In this document: one piece after another, positions 49,715 to 59,510 of the stretch | Layout of the letters: each line of letters begins with the position of its first letter | Position numbering within the stretch: position 1 is the stretch's first letter | NCBI RefSeq assembly: GCF_003967535.1 | Contig: NZ_BIFR01000001.1 | Coordinates: 3,781,001-3,845,000, forward strand | Source of the DNA: Tengunoibacter tsumagoiensis | GTDB lineage: Bacteria > Chloroflexota > Ktedonobacteria > Ktedonobacterales > Ktedonobacteraceae | DNA length: 64,000 nt | Direction of reading: 5' to 3' | The notes under the pieces: model-generated | Told to the model about the DNA's origin: nothing | The model's database searches: none | The model's input: the letters and a program-made list of their open reading frames with translations, nothing else | Made by a program: the position numbers and the translations under genes

Positions 49715-51808
49715 TCAGGGCCAGGGAATTGTAAGGCTGCCCTGATTAGCAGAGGCTTTCTGGAACCTCTGTGTCTGATAAGAAAAGGTGTCAAATGTTA
49801 TAAATGACAGTAAGCCCGGAAGAGAGAAGCTCTGCTCTGTACTCTGGTACATCTCAACACGCAATGAGAGCTGGTTAAACTTCGCTGGCTGCTGCGGAAA
49901 GAAGGTCCAGAGTTGATCGTCCGACTGCACTGAGGTTACTTTACAGCTATCTCTCCCAAGCTCATTGCTTGTAACATGGTAGTTATAAAACTGGCCTGTG
50001 GTCGCTGGTCGATCCTTTTCAAGACGCCACTGTGTCAGCAGACCTTGTGCTTGTGCGGTGTGTATGCTCTGACTGCCCAGATACTGCATACCATTTGAAA
50101 GTTGCAGCGGTTGGTCACCAACGTGCACTGGGGGCTGAACTAAATACAGCTTAAACGGTGCACCAGACGGGCGATGAGAGACAGACAACAACGTCGCATT
50201 CGTTAGATGAGTCACAAGCGCCTCGTTTACCGCGCTGTACGGAGAGACAAGCCAGATGATCGGGCCACGGCTGGCATCTGGTAGCAGCACACACTCATCA
50301 TTAGAGACGATGGTAGGAATCTGTGCCTGCCCCGCTAGATATCTGAAACCAGAAAAATTCGAGCGGTCAGCATCGACATAGATATGCTGAATCCGATGCA
50401 CCCTGGCCTCATCCTCTGCCCGCGCCAGGGCATCTTGCATAGATTGCAGATCATTATAATAAGGATGTGAGAAATCCTTTTCGTTAAACTGGCCCGTAAC
50501 TGCATCCAGAACAGAGTAAGTGCTACCAACCAGTTGAACCAGAATCAGCAAGAGAGAAAAGATGGAGAGGCTATACATTGCCACTCGCGGCCAACCAGTA
50601 CGCTGACGAAGCCAATAAATCAACCAGGCAAGGAATATCCCCACAAGAAGATATTGTCCAGGTGCAAAAACAATTAAATAGTGCAATTGCAACTTAATCG
50701 TGTGATGGATTTCACTGAGCATGACTAATTGCCAGGAAGCCAGCACCAATAAAGCACAACCTTCTGGTGAAGACTGGAGCGCTTTTACCCACTGCAAAGG
50801 CTTCAACCACCAGACGCGGGGACTTTCATGCTGTCTCCTCAATGCCTTCAGGCCAGAGAACAGCGCAAAGAGGAGTGAGAGTATGATCAGTCCGGTCATG
50901 AAGACGCGAACCCATTTGAAAAAGGTAATATAGACTGTATCTAAATTCAGAAAGGATTCGTAAAAAGGACTTAAATAGGTCTGATACAGAATCCAGATCT
51001 GATTATCATAGACATTCTCACGTTGAGAGCCGGTCAATAAGACGGAGACATCGTGGAATGAGACTGAAAATTCCCACAGAATATAAGGCAGATAGAGCAG
51101 CAATAAAAGCCCAGAACCAAAGACAATATCACGTATCCTCACTGTCTTCGGCGCCAAAACCACCGTTACAATAAGAGGCGCAAGCAGAAGGATACCAGAA
51201 CCATGGAGTTGAAAAAGGAGTCCAAGCAAAGGAATCGCAAGAATAAGCCAGCCTTTACGCTGGAAGAATATCACCTCTAAGAACAGAAAAATCAATACCG
51301 TGACAAAGAAAAACAGCAGATTCTGATTCCACATAAAACGTGAATAGAAAATTGAGAGCGCAGCCGTTGCATAGAGGGATGCAGATATAGTGGCGGCGAG
51401 ACGTCCAAAATAACGCCGCATACAAAAATAGGTCAGGAGAACCGATGCAATCGACAAAATAGCAGTAAAAATCGCTCCACCCACTGGATCTGCGCTTATT
51501 GCCGCAGGCACCATCAAGAAATAAATCGTACCAGGTGGATTATAAATACCAATTGAGGCAATATTACTGGTTGCCACCAGATGCCCACGGACAATGGCAT
51601 CATGAGCCATCTGAAAGATATCAGCCTGATCGCCATCAAACTCGGTTCGCTGTATGCCGTAAAGACGAAGAAACGAGGCGACCAGAACGATCAGATAGAT
51701 CTCCCAGGATAAAAGCCAGGAACGTAAGGAAGCCTGCTGCTTATAAGCAGCAGGCTCTGAAGTCTCAGCTTGAGATGCTTTAAAATTCTGAACACGCGTA
51801 AAAGTCAT
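49715..51808 (-). CDS. GT39/PMT-type membrane glycosyltransferase
   Basis: A 697-aa polytopic GT-C enzyme that probably transfers sugars from a polyprenyl-phosphate donor outside the membrane. RLYGIQRTEFDGDQADIFQMA near residue 50 contains the acidic motif in the first outside loop (EFDGDQ), typical of the GT39-like family. About ten membrane segments lie between residues 30 and 420; the C-terminal 250 residues are extracytoplasmic, without membrane segments. Its ATG overlaps the thrC stop (TAATG), so it is translationally coupled to threonine synthase, a pairing with no obvious functional logic. Acceptor unknown. Confidence 0.78.
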   Translation of the reverse strand: MTFTRVQNFKASQAETSEPAAYKQQASLRSWLLSWEIYLIVLVASFLRLYGIQRTEFDGDQADIFQMAHDAIVRGHLVATSNIASIGIYNPPGTIYFLMVPAAISADPVGGAIFTAILSIASVLLTYFCMRRYFGRLAATISASLYATAALSIFYSRFMWNQNLLFFFVTVLIFLFLEVIFFQRKGWLILAIPLLGLLFQLHGSGILLLAPLIVTVVLAPKTVRIRDIVFGSGLLLLLYLPYILWEFSVSFHDVSVLLTGSQRENVYDNQIWILYQTYLSPFYESFLNLDTVYITFFKWVRVFMTGLIILSLLFALFSGLKALRRQHESPRVWWLKPLQWVKALQSSPEGCALLVLASWQLVMLSEIHHTIKLQLHYLIVFAPGQYLLVGIFLAWLIYWLRQRTGWPRVAMYSLSIFSLLLILVQLVGSTYSVLDAVTGQFNEKDFSHPYYNDLQSMQDALARAEDEARVHRIQHIYVDADRSNFSGFRYLAGQAQIPTIVSNDECVLLPDASRGPIIWLVSPYSAVNEALVTHLTNATLLSVSHRPSGAPFKLYLVQPPVHVGDQPLQLSNGMQYLGSQSIHTAQAQGLLTQWRLEKDRPATTGQFYNYHVTSNELGRDSCKVTSVQSDDQLWTFFPQQPAKFNQLSLRVEMYQSTEQSFSLPGLLSFITFDTFSYQTQRFQKASANQGSLTIPWP

Positions 51809-53286
51809 TAGGATAAAATACTCCTCACGGCCTCAATAGTTGCTTTAACCGCACCACCGCTAATGCTTTGAGGAATGCCAGTCTTGCTATCCTTTAATAA
51901 ATTGCCTGTGAGAATGCCCACAACTTGCTCATCACGCTTAATCACGCCACGAGCGACCAGTTTGCGTACACCAGCCAATGTTGCGGCAGAGGCAGGTTCG
52001 CACCCAATACCAGCACGATCGATCACAGACTTGGCTTCAAGAATCTCTTCATCAGTCACTTGCTCAACAATGCCATCGGATTCCTCAATCACCCGGCGAG
52101 CGCGGCTATAGCTCACAGGATTGCCAATTTTGATAGCAGTTGCTACGGTATCAGCCTGCACAGATTCACGCTGAGCAAAGCTGCCCATAAAGCTCCGGTA
52201 AAACGGATTGGCCCCCGCGGCCTGAATAGAGGCAATGCGTGGAAGATGACTAATCAGGGATAGCTCATAGGCCTGGCGGAAAGCCTTTCCGATGGCAGAG
52301 GTATTGCCCAGATTTCCAGCTGGCAAGACCAGCCAATCAGGTGCCTGCCAATCGAGCTGTTGAAGCAGTTCAAAACCAATGGCCTTCTGACCTTCAACGC
52401 GGAAAGGATTGAGCGAATTAAGCAGATAGATGCCCAATTCGTTACAGACCTGCTCAACCAGCGTCATTGCAGCATCGAAATCGCCCTCAATCTGCACCGT
52501 TTTCGCGCCATAGGCCAGCGATTGGGCGAGCTTACCGGCAGCTACATTACCAGCAGGCAAGAAGACAATGCCTTCCATACCAGCTTGTGCAGCATAAGAG
52601 GCCAGCGAAGCTGAAGTATTGCCAGTCGAGGCACAGGCTACCGCCCGCGATCCTAAGAGATTGGCCATGGTGACGCCCGTTGTCATTCCACGATCCTTGA
52701 AGCTACCAGTGGGGTTCTCCCCCTCATGCTTCAGGAAGAAGCGTTCAAGGCCAGCGTAGTTGCCAATCTGCCGATGTCCAGTTCGACCAGCACCACAGTT
52801 CTCCAGGCCCACTGGATACAGGCTGGTATTGCCTTCTGGTCGGCTTACCACAAACTGCTCTGGGACAGGCAGAATCAGCTCTCGATAGCGCCAGACTCCG
52901 CTTCGATCCAGAAGCAACTCATCAGTGCTAATAGGCCAGATCGGCGGTGTAGCCACCCGCTCATCAAACAGTTGCCGCCAGACTGCTCCCTCAGAAGGTG
53001 TATCGAGTGTAGGAAGAAGCAAGCCACCAGCAGGAACAACCTCGGACTCAGTGGATGAATTGAGCTGGCTGGCTGGGAGCCGAAACTGGCTCTCTACATC
53101 CAGCACCCCACCACAATCGCATCGGTAACGTGGCTGCTGACCAATAACCAGTGCAGGATAAAGTGAAGCACATTCAACACAGCGAAGCGACGTCGAGGAC
53201 AATGCCTCGACCGCTTCAGATAATTGAGATAAACGGTTAGAATCCGCCCCTTGATCGGGCTGGAGACCAGTAGAATTGATCGCCAT
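51808..53286 (-). CDS. thrC: Threonine synthase
   Basis: PLP-dependent last step of threonine synthesis, from O-phosphohomoserine. The 492-aa protein has an N-terminal Cys4-type patch (LRCVECASLYPALVIGQQ with YRCDCGGVLD), as in related synthases. The PLP lysine is in NPTGSFKDRGMTTG, the phosphate-cup segment is VACASTGNTSASLA, and the glycine-rich VLPAGNLGNTSA and a C-terminal GCEPASAATLAG follow. The exact start is uncertain: ATG 53286 or GTG 53295 (AAGGAAG is nearer the latter). Either way the start overlaps the end of thrB. Confidence 0.93.
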   Translation of the reverse strand: MAINSTGLQPDQGADSNRLSQLSEAVEALSSTSLRCVECASLYPALVIGQQPRYRCDCGGVLDVESQFRLPASQLNSSTESEVVPAGGLLLPTLDTPSEGAVWRQLFDERVATPPIWPISTDELLLDRSGVWRYRELILPVPEQFVVSRPEGNTSLYPVGLENCGAGRTGHRQIGNYAGLERFFLKHEGENPTGSFKDRGMTTGVTMANLLGSRAVACASTGNTSASLASYAAQAGMEGIVFLPAGNVAAGKLAQSLAYGAKTVQIEGDFDAAMTLVEQVCNELGIYLLNSLNPFRVEGQKAIGFELLQQLDWQAPDWLVLPAGNLGNTSAIGKAFRQAYELSLISHLPRIASIQAAGANPFYRSFMGSFAQRESVQADTVATAIKIGNPVSYSRARRVIEESDGIVEQVTDEEILEAKSVIDRAGIGCEPASAATLAGVRKLVARGVIKRDEQVVGILTGNLLKDSKTGIPQSISGGAVKATIEAVRSILS

Positions 53287-54265
53287 GACGGGCACTGACT
53301 TCCTTTCGTATGCGACTGCGCGACGTCTTGATAACCCGCGCGCCATTCTGATCCGCACGTAGCACCATTCCCGTTCCCTGAACACCTGCCTCCCGAGCAG
53401 TCGACTGCATCGCATTTAACACATCATGGAACCGCGAACTGGCCAGAGCAATAAGGGATGAACCACCTCCAGAGAGGCAGGCACCATGAGCTCCTGCATT
53501 CACTGCCGCCTGAATAATCTCAGGCATAGCCGGGAACAGGACCTGACGGTACGGTTGATGGAGCCGGTCTTGCATTGCCTCCCCAATCAACTCATAGCGC
53601 CCAGTCTGGAGAGCCGTTAATAAGAGAGCAACACGCCCGGTATTAAAGGTCACATCCGCCTTGGGATAACTTGCAGGCAATAACTTGCGACCTGCCACCG
53701 TATCCATTGGAAATGAAGGAGTGAAAATAACGGCCTTCAAAACATCAGGGAAAGGTGTTTTAATCGCATGAATCTTCCCATCCAGATGAGTAGTAGCTAC
53801 CAACCCACCTAAAAGAGCCGGAGCAACATTATCAGGATGGTTGCCCGCCTCAATCTCTACCGCTAGCTCTAATAAAACATCCTGCGAGACCGAGGCTTGC
53901 TGTAAGCGCAACCATTCATTCGCAGCCACCAGGCCGCCAACGACAGCAGTTGCACTACTTCCCAGACCACACCCATGCGGGATATTAATCGTCATTCGAA
54001 TACGAACAGCAGGTAGAGGAAGATGAACATGCTCAAAGAGGCGAGAAAATGAGCGAAAAAAGAGGTTATCAGGTCCCGTTGATAGACCCTCGCCAAGAGA
54101 GCCACGGATCTCGATTGTTGGCTGAAGCGGGTCAGAACCTGCTTCCTCAACTTCAAAGCGATTATACAGCTGCAAGGCCAGACCCAGGCTGTCAAAGCCA
54201 GGTCCTAGATTAGCTGATGTAGCGGGCGTTAAGACTGTCACTGAGACAGGTAATACCAGTGCCAT
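53237..54265 (-). CDS. thrB: Homoserine kinase
   Basis: GHMP-family kinase that makes O-phosphohomoserine for ThrC. The 342-aa protein has VTVLTPATSANLGPGFDSLG at the N-terminus, the GHMP ATP motif INIPHGCGLGSSATAVVGG and a C-terminal GACLSGGGSSLIAL. The extra 30 C-terminal residues (SRSRIRKEVSARHGDQFYWS) extend past the usual end and overlap thrC by about 50 bp. First gene of a thrB-thrC-GT39 transcript. Confidence 0.94.
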   Translation of the reverse strand: MALVLPVSVTVLTPATSANLGPGFDSLGLALQLYNRFEVEEAGSDPLQPTIEIRGSLGEGLSTGPDNLFFRSFSRLFEHVHLPLPAVRIRMTINIPHGCGLGSSATAVVGGLVAANEWLRLQQASVSQDVLLELAVEIEAGNHPDNVAPALLGGLVATTHLDGKIHAIKTPFPDVLKAVIFTPSFPMDTVAGRKLLPASYPKADVTFNTGRVALLLTALQTGRYELIGEAMQDRLHQPYRQVLFPAMPEIIQAAVNAGAHGACLSGGGSSLIALASSRFHDVLNAMQSTAREAGVQGTGMVLRADQNGARVIKTSRSRIRKEVSARHGDQFYWSPARSRGGF

Positions 54266-54673
54266 CGGAGGCTACCTGCCTTTCTGATGAAGAACCCATA
54301 CGATTCATCCTTTCAACATGCAACTATTTTATCATGTTTTGTACAGTTAGTAAGAGAGGAAGTACAAAAGTCCTCTTCAATCGTGAAAGTAGATCCTGTA
54401 AAGATGGTGAGGAATCGCTCAGATTAATACGATAAGGAGGCGAATAGCCGCGATGCTACTCTCCCAGCATAGCAAATTGTTCCTTCTAGTATACCAGCCT
54501 CTGTACAGACACTCAATTGATAAACTATCTAATGCTGTGCTTGAACATAGATAAAATCTCTACATTTCGCAGGTTAGAAAAATGCAAGTGATGACTGTCT
54601 GACAGCGAGCATTCACTGTATGGGGGGAACATCAGTGAATGCCCACGTCACGAAAAGAAGAGGTAATCTACGA
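54266..54673. other. Gap between leuA and thrB
   Basis: About 410 bp. It contains the hairpin after leuA (54609-54642) and should hold the thrB promoter, for which I see no good match. No gene. Confidence 0.5.
54609..54642 (-). terminator. Hairpin after the ilv-leu operon
   Basis: Perfect 10-bp arms GCATTCACTG and CAGTGAATGC around a 14-nt loop with a G6 run, 32 bp beyond the leuA stop. No T-run on the minus strand. Confidence 0.6.
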
Positions 54674-55849
54674 TTAGACAGCGGCGGGTGTCTCCTCACT
54701 GCTCTCAACGATAAAGATCAGATCACTGTCTGAGATCTCCTTCTTCTGATCGGCCAGTGCCACAAAACGTGTGTAGGCCTCTTTCAACTGTTCCGCATCC
54801 AGATGATGGCCCAGTTGACGTAAGCGAGCATCCAGTCCATGACGGCCCGAATGTTTGCCGAGAATCAGCTTTGTTTCATTCCAGCCAACCGATTGAGGAG
54901 TCATAATCTCATAGGTCAGGCGGTTCTTTAATATTCCATCCTGATGAATACCGGCTTCATGTGCAAAAGCATTGGCACCAATGATCGCCTTATTGGGCTG
55001 AACAGGCATGCTCGTCAGACGGCTCACCATCTGGCTCGTAGCCAGGAGATATTGAGCCTGGATGTTGGTATCCACATGACCAAAAGCCTCGGGACGCGTT
55101 CTCAAGGCCATAACAACCTCTTCCAATGGCGTGTTTCCTGCACGCTCGCCCAGACCATTGATTGTCACTTCAACCTGACGAGCCCCCCCTCTAATCGCAG
55201 CTAACGTATTAGCCGTCGCCATTCCCAGGTCATCATGACAGTGAGCACTCATGGTGACACTATCCATTCCTGGCACATGTTCACTGAGATAGCGAAAGAG
55301 GGCCTCATACTCATGTGGCAGAGTATAGCCAACGGTATCAGGAATATTGATGGTTGTTGCACCCGCCTGAATAGCCGTCTCACAGACGCGGCAGAGATAC
55401 TCCCAATTACTCCGGGTCGCATCCTCAGCCGAAAATTCAACTGTCGGACAGAGCGAACGAGCATAAGAGACAGATGCTTTAATCTTTTGCAATGCCTCTT
55501 CTGGGCTGAGTTTCAGTTTATGCGCAAGATGGATCTCAGAGGAGGCAAGGAACACATGGATAACAGGTTGTTCGGCATCCCGTACAGCCTCCCATGCAGT
55601 CGTAATATCACTGATCATTGCACGAGCAAGAGCAGCTACGGCAGAACCGCGCACATGAAGAGCAATCTCTTTAACAGCTGCAAGATCACCAGGTGAGGCC
55701 GCTGGAAAACCAGCTTCAATCACATCTACATTCAAGCGTACAAGTTGATCAGCCACAAGCAGTTTCTCATCGGTCGTCAGAGTCGCGCCTGGGGACTGTT
55801 CTCCATCGCGTAAAGTGGTATCAAAAATTTTAACGACTGCAGCCTTCAT
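54674..55849 (-). CDS. leuA: 2-isopropylmalate synthase-type enzyme lacking the regulatory domain
   Basis: Condenses acetyl-CoA with 2-oxoisovalerate as the first committed step to leucine. The 391-aa protein has the DRE-TIM barrel motif [17 protein letters not shown], the histidine pair [15 protein letters not shown] and the linker segment [15 protein letters not shown]. It ends at residue 391, whereas typical LeuA has about 510 residues with a C-terminal LeuA dimer domain that binds leucine. Only the catalytic and linker parts are present. LeuB, C and D are not adjacent. A homocitrate- or citramalate-type substrate is an alternative, but the operon favours LeuA. I prefer ATG 55849 (GAGAG upstream) over 55855. 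Confidence 0.85.
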   Translation of the reverse strand: MKAAVVKIFDTTLRDGEQSPGATLTTDEKLLVADQLVRLNVDVIEAGFPAASPGDLAAVKEIALHVRGSAVAALARAMISDITTAWEAVRDAEQPVIHVFLASSEIHLAHKLKLSPEEALQKIKASVSYARSLCPTVEFSAEDATRSNWEYLCRVCETAIQAGATTINIPDTVGYTLPHEYEALFRYLSEHVPGMDSVTMSAHCHDDLGMATANTLAAIRGGARQVEVTINGLGERAGNTPLEEVVMALRTRPEAFGHVDTNIQAQYLLATSQMVSRLTSMPVQPNKAIIGANAFAHEAGIHQDGILKNRLTYEIMTPQSVGWNETKLILGKHSGRHGLDARLRQLGHHLDAEQLKEAYTRFVALADQKKEISDSDLIFIVESSEETPAAV

Positions 55850-55882
55850 GTTCATCTCTCTTTCAGAACCATCTCAGCAAGA

Positions 55883-55900
55883 GGAGGCGCCAAAGCCTCC
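55883..55900 (-). promoter_or_regulatory. Small hairpin in the ilvC-leuA gap
   Basis: GGAGGC/GCCTCC around a 6-nt loop. It may attenuate or stabilise the intercistronic mRNA; not followed by a T-run. Confidence 0.3.
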
Positions 55901-55905
55901 GTGTG

Positions 55906-56946
55906 CTAGATCTTTGTTTCGACGTTTTCCTCGGCTTCACCAGCCTTCTGCTTTACAGGATGCAACCAGGACATCATAGAGCGCAGTTCTTGACCAACCT
56001 GCTCTATCTGGTGGGTAGCGTTTTTGCGGCGCTGAGCCAGGAAACTGGGACGGCCAGCCTGATTCTCCAAAATCCAGCGGGTCGCAAATGTTCCATCCTG
56101 AATCTCACGCAAGATGGCGCGCATCTCTTCGCGTGCATGCTGATCAACGACACGAGGGCCAGAGACATAATCGCCAAATTCAGCAGTATCACTGATAGAA
56201 TAGCGCATGTAATTCATGCCGCCTTGATACATAAGGTCAACAATGAGCTTCATCTCATGCAAGCACTCAAAATAGGCAATCTCTGGTTGATAGCCCGCCT
56301 CGACCAGCGTCTCAAACCCAGTTTTGATCAGAGCACTCACACCACCACAGATGACAGCCTGTTCTCCAAAGAGGTCGGTCTCGGTCTCCTCTGCAAAGGT
56401 TGTGCGTAGTACCCCTGCACGTGTTGAACCAATCCCACGAGCATAGGCGAGAGCAAGCTGTTGTGCCTGACCGGTTGCATCCTGATGGACGGCCCACAGA
56501 GCTGGCACACCTGCACCTTCGGTATAGAGTCGACGCACCATATGGCCAGGGCTCTTAGGAGCTACCATTGCAACATCAACATCTTCTGGAGCCACAATCT
56601 GAGCAAAATGGACGCTAAAGCCATGGGCGGTCAAAATGGTCTTGCCAGCGGCCAGTCCTGGGCGAATATCGCGCTCAAAAACCTCTCGATGAATCTGGTC
56701 AGGTAGAAGGATCATGATGACATCAGCCTGTTGGGTAGCATCAGCAGGCGTCATCACACGCAGGCCCTCTGCCTGAGCGCGATTGCGGCTCTTGCTCTCT
56801 ATAGGAAGGCCAACCACTACATCACAGCCGCTGTCGCGCAGGTTCAAAGCATGTGCATGACCCTGGCTACCATACCCAATAATGGCAATCCGCTTTGACT
56901 GAATAAGTTCAAGGTTGGCATCTGCATCATAATAAATAGTCGCCAT
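55906..56946 (-). CDS. ilvC: Ketol-acid reductoisomerase (class I)
   Basis: NADPH-dependent second common step of Val/Ile/Leu synthesis. The 346-aa enzyme has the Rossmann motif [21 protein letters not shown], and [18 protein letters not shown] and [15 protein letters not shown] follow. The C-terminal knot carries the metal-binding acids [14 protein letters not shown] and the segment [19 protein letters not shown]. Class I length. It lies 154 bp downstream of ilvN, a gap containing 25-bp tandem repeats. Confidence 0.95.
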   Translation of the reverse strand: MATIYYDADANLELIQSKRIAIIGYGSQGHAHALNLRDSGCDVVVGLPIESKSRNRAQAEGLRVMTPADATQQADVIMILLPDQIHREVFERDIRPGLAAGKTILTAHGFSVHFAQIVAPEDVDVAMVAPKSPGHMVRRLYTEGAGVPALWAVHQDATGQAQQLALAYARGIGSTRAGVLRTTFAEETETDLFGEQAVICGGVSALIKTGFETLVEAGYQPEIAYFECLHEMKLIVDLMYQGGMNYMRYSISDTAEFGDYVSGPRVVDQHAREEMRAILREIQDGTFATRWILENQAGRPSFLAQRRKNATHQIEQVGQELRSMMSWLHPVKQKAGEAEENVETKI

Positions 56947-57018
56947 CAGCTCTTCTTACTCCTCTCAGGTCTCCTGCAAGAGAAGACCTGTCCGCTCAAC
57001 GAATTTTGTGAAAAAGTC

Positions 57019-57112
57019 GCTACTTCTACTTGAAAGTTAAGTTGTGACTTCTACTTGAAAGTTAAGTTGCTACATCTACTTGAAAGTTAAGTTATGACTT
57101 CTACTCGCGAGA
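57019..57112. repeat. 25-bp tandem repeat, about 3.7 copies, in the ilvN-ilvC gap
   Basis: Units at 57019-57043, 57044-57068 and 57069-57093 share TTCTACTTGAAAGTTAAGTT almost perfectly (two or three changes each). A fourth, partial unit (57094-57112) covers the last codons of ilvN. The copies lie between translated genes of one operon. Confidence 0.85.
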
Positions 57113-57625
57113 TAAGGCCACAGACCCTGAACGTGCAATCTCATGAATACCAGACTCTTCACAGGAGGCAATGAACGCATCAACCTGCTCGTGTGTTCCC
57201 GTGTAGGATATGGTCGTTGTCTGTGCAGTGCTTGCTATAATCTGAGCTCCTGATTGCTGAGCCTGGACTGCCCTCTCGGCTGGCACATTGATCTTTATCA
57301 GCACCAGTTCCTGAGCAATAATCTCAGCAGCCGTCAGATTCTGCACCTGATATACATCAACCAGTTTTCGTAGCTGCTCGGTTAACTGATCAATAGCGAC
57401 TTCTGAATCACGCACCTGAGCGGTAATACAAACTTGCTCAGGCAGTCCAGTCTGAGTCAGGATCAATGAGCGAGGGCTTGCGCGACGACGACGCAGCAAG
57501 CCAACCACACGATCGACCGATCCAGGGCGCTCCTGAAGGGTGATGATTAATGTATGAACCTGCTCTGCGCCCTGGGACAGCGTAGATTGCCCCGTCCGAA
57601 TCGTTGTCGATATTCCATTTGCCAC
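57101..57625 (-). CDS. ilvN: Acetolactate synthase small (regulatory) subunit
   Basis: Regulatory subunit that gives valine feedback control. The 174-aa protein has the N-terminal ACT domain (HTLIITLQERPGSVDRVVGLL, RRRRASPRSLILTQTG) and the C-terminal subunit domain (AAEIIAQELVLIKINVPAER). It is directly downstream of ilvB, whose stop is 5 bp before its start. Confidence 0.93.
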   Translation of the reverse strand: MANGISTTIRTGQSTLSQGAEQVHTLIITLQERPGSVDRVVGLLRRRRASPRSLILTQTGLPEQVCITAQVRDSEVAIDQLTEQLRKLVDVYQVQNLTAAEIIAQELVLIKINVPAERAVQAQQSGAQIIASTAQTTTISYTGTHEQVDAFIASCEESGIHEIARSGSVALSRE

Positions 57626-57630
57626 AATTA

Positions 57631-59406
57631 TTACTCCTCTACCGTCTCTTCAATCATCTGGTGGACCGACTTACCAGCTGGAATCATGGGGTACACATTT
57701 GCTTCAGATTCGATCACAAAATCAATGATGACCGTCCCTTCCGTCTCCATTGCCTGCTTCACTGCGGCTGCAACTTCATCGCGACGCGTTACGCGAATAC
57801 CCGTCAAGCCGTAAGCTGGAGCAAGTTTTGTATAATCCGGGCCAGTAATTGGGGTCTCCGAATAATTACGAGAATGGAAGAACTGCTGCCACTGACGCAC
57901 CATACCTAGATAGCCGTTGTTCATAATGGCTACTTTGACGGCCACTCCCTCTTGAGCCAGGGTCGCCAGTTCCTGAATGTTCATCTGAATACAGCCATCA
58001 CCCGCTACTGCCCAGACTGGCACATCTGGTAGCGCCATTTTGACGCCCATGGCTGCTGGTAAGGAGAAGCCCATCGTTCCCAATCCGCCTGACGTGATAT
58101 GACTATTGGGACGGGTCCAGTTATAATAACGAGCAGTCCACATCTGGTGCTGGCCAACATCTGAGACGACAATCGCCTCTCCATCCGTTGCCTCACGAAT
58201 AGCCTTCAGAATACTCACAGGATCGGGCAGTGACTCATCATGAACAATCTGCTGAGTACGAATACGGCCCGCGTCTTCCCACTGACGAATCTCGTGTAAC
58301 CAGGTACGACGATTGCTCTGAGGTACTGCTTCTGTTAGCGCCGCCAGGGCAACCTTCGCGTCAGCTACAATCGGAACCGTAGCGACCTTCACCTTGTGCA
58401 TCTCAGAAGCGTCAATATCAATATGAATCAGCTTCGAATGGGGAGAAAACGTCGAGACATCGCCAGTAATGCGATCATCAAAACGCATACCAACCGCTAC
58501 TATCAGATCTGAAGCATCAATTGCTCGATTAGTGTGAGCAGCTCCATGCATACCAGGCATACCAATGAAGAGAGGATGATCCTCTGAGAAGGCGCTCTGT
58601 CCCAACAGACTTGTAATAACGGGGATCTCGGTCTTCTCTGCAAATGCCTTCAGCTCAGTATAAGCGTTGGAAAGGATAACGCCATGACCTGCTAAGATCA
58701 CTGGTTGTTTCGATTCAGCAAGGAGTTCAGCCGCTCGTGAGATCAAGGCCGAGGCAGGCTGTGGAGTCTTCTTAGCTTGCTCCTCAAGATAGGCATCAGA
58801 GCTCTGATACTTCGCTGGCTGATAGACCGCTTTCTCAAATTGAACATCCTTGGGGATATCGACAAGGACGGGTCCTGGACGACCACTACGGGCAACCTGA
58901 AATGCTTCATGCAGAATTCCAGCCAGTTCACTGGCATTGCGCACCAGATAACTGTGCTTGGTGATAGGCTGTGAAACGCCCAGAACATCAATCTCCTGGA
59001 AAGCATCGCGGCCAATCAAAGGCCGACCCACCTGACCAGTAATGGCGACCAGTGGAACGGAATCCATAAAAGCGGTTGCCAGACCAGTAATCAGGTTTGT
59101 GGCCCCCGGGCCGCTCGTTGCTACGCAGACACCAGCTCGTCCAGTTGCGCGAGCCAGCCCGTCGGCTGCATGGGCGGCTGCCTGCTCATGACGTACTAAC
59201 ACATGGTGAAGGGCGGGATAGGAGGTCAATGCATCGTAAAAAGGCATAATTGTGCCGCCTGGATAGCCAAAAAGCACCTCAACCCCCTCACGAATCAACA
59301 CCTCACAGATAATCTGACTGCCTGTTAACTCACGAGCTTCTTCAGCTTTTCCTGTCGCATCCTGGGCCATCTCGGGCCGCTGAACAATTTTTGCAGCGAT
59401 TGCCAT
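57631..59406 (-). CDS. ilvB: Acetolactate synthase large subunit
   Basis: Thiamine diphosphate enzyme joining two pyruvates (or pyruvate with 2-oxobutyrate). The 591-aa protein shows the TPP glutamate in FGYPGGTIMPFYDAL, the FAD-site pattern SGPGATNLITGLATAFMDSVP, GRDAFQEIDVLG and the TPP/Mg motif VAGDGCIQMNIQELATLA with NNGYLGMVRQWQ. Sequence features resemble IlvB/IlvX-type enzymes of Gram-positive bacteria. GGAGGA precedes the start. The transcript passes a terminator (59435-59463) immediately upstream. Confidence 0.96.
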   Translation of the reverse strand: MAIAAKIVQRPEMAQDATGKAEEARELTGSQIICEVLIREGVEVLFGYPGGTIMPFYDALTSYPALHHVLVRHEQAAAHAADGLARATGRAGVCVATSGPGATNLITGLATAFMDSVPLVAITGQVGRPLIGRDAFQEIDVLGVSQPITKHSYLVRNASELAGILHEAFQVARSGRPGPVLVDIPKDVQFEKAVYQPAKYQSSDAYLEEQAKKTPQPASALISRAAELLAESKQPVILAGHGVILSNAYTELKAFAEKTEIPVITSLLGQSAFSEDHPLFIGMPGMHGAAHTNRAIDASDLIVAVGMRFDDRITGDVSTFSPHSKLIHIDIDASEMHKVKVATVPIVADAKVALAALTEAVPQSNRRTWLHEIRQWEDAGRIRTQQIVHDESLPDPVSILKAIREATDGEAIVVSDVGQHQMWTARYYNWTRPNSHITSGGLGTMGFSLPAAMGVKMALPDVPVWAVAGDGCIQMNIQELATLAQEGVAVKVAIMNNGYLGMVRQWQQFFHSRNYSETPITGPDYTKLAPAYGLTGIRVTRRDEVAAAVKQAMETEGTVIIDFVIESEANVYPMIPAGKSVHQMIEETVEE

Positions 59407-59434
59407 AATTCCTCCTGAATACGAAATTGATCAC

Positions 59435-59463
59435 AAAAAAAGAAGACCTCCCAGACTGGGAGG
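59435..59463 (-). terminator. Attenuator terminator in front of ilvB
   Basis: On the minus strand CCTCCCA/TGGGAGG arms with a GTC loop are followed by TCTTC and T7, a canonical intrinsic terminator, 29 bp upstream of ilvB and just downstream of the leader ORF. GGGAG motifs at 59504-59508 and 59516-59520 (minus strand) could pair with the CTCCC of its left arm to form an antiterminator. Confidence 0.85.
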
Positions 59464-59510
59464 CCCTGTTCGGTTACCTACTGCGGATTGGGTGGCGTCT
59501 TTGCTCCCGC

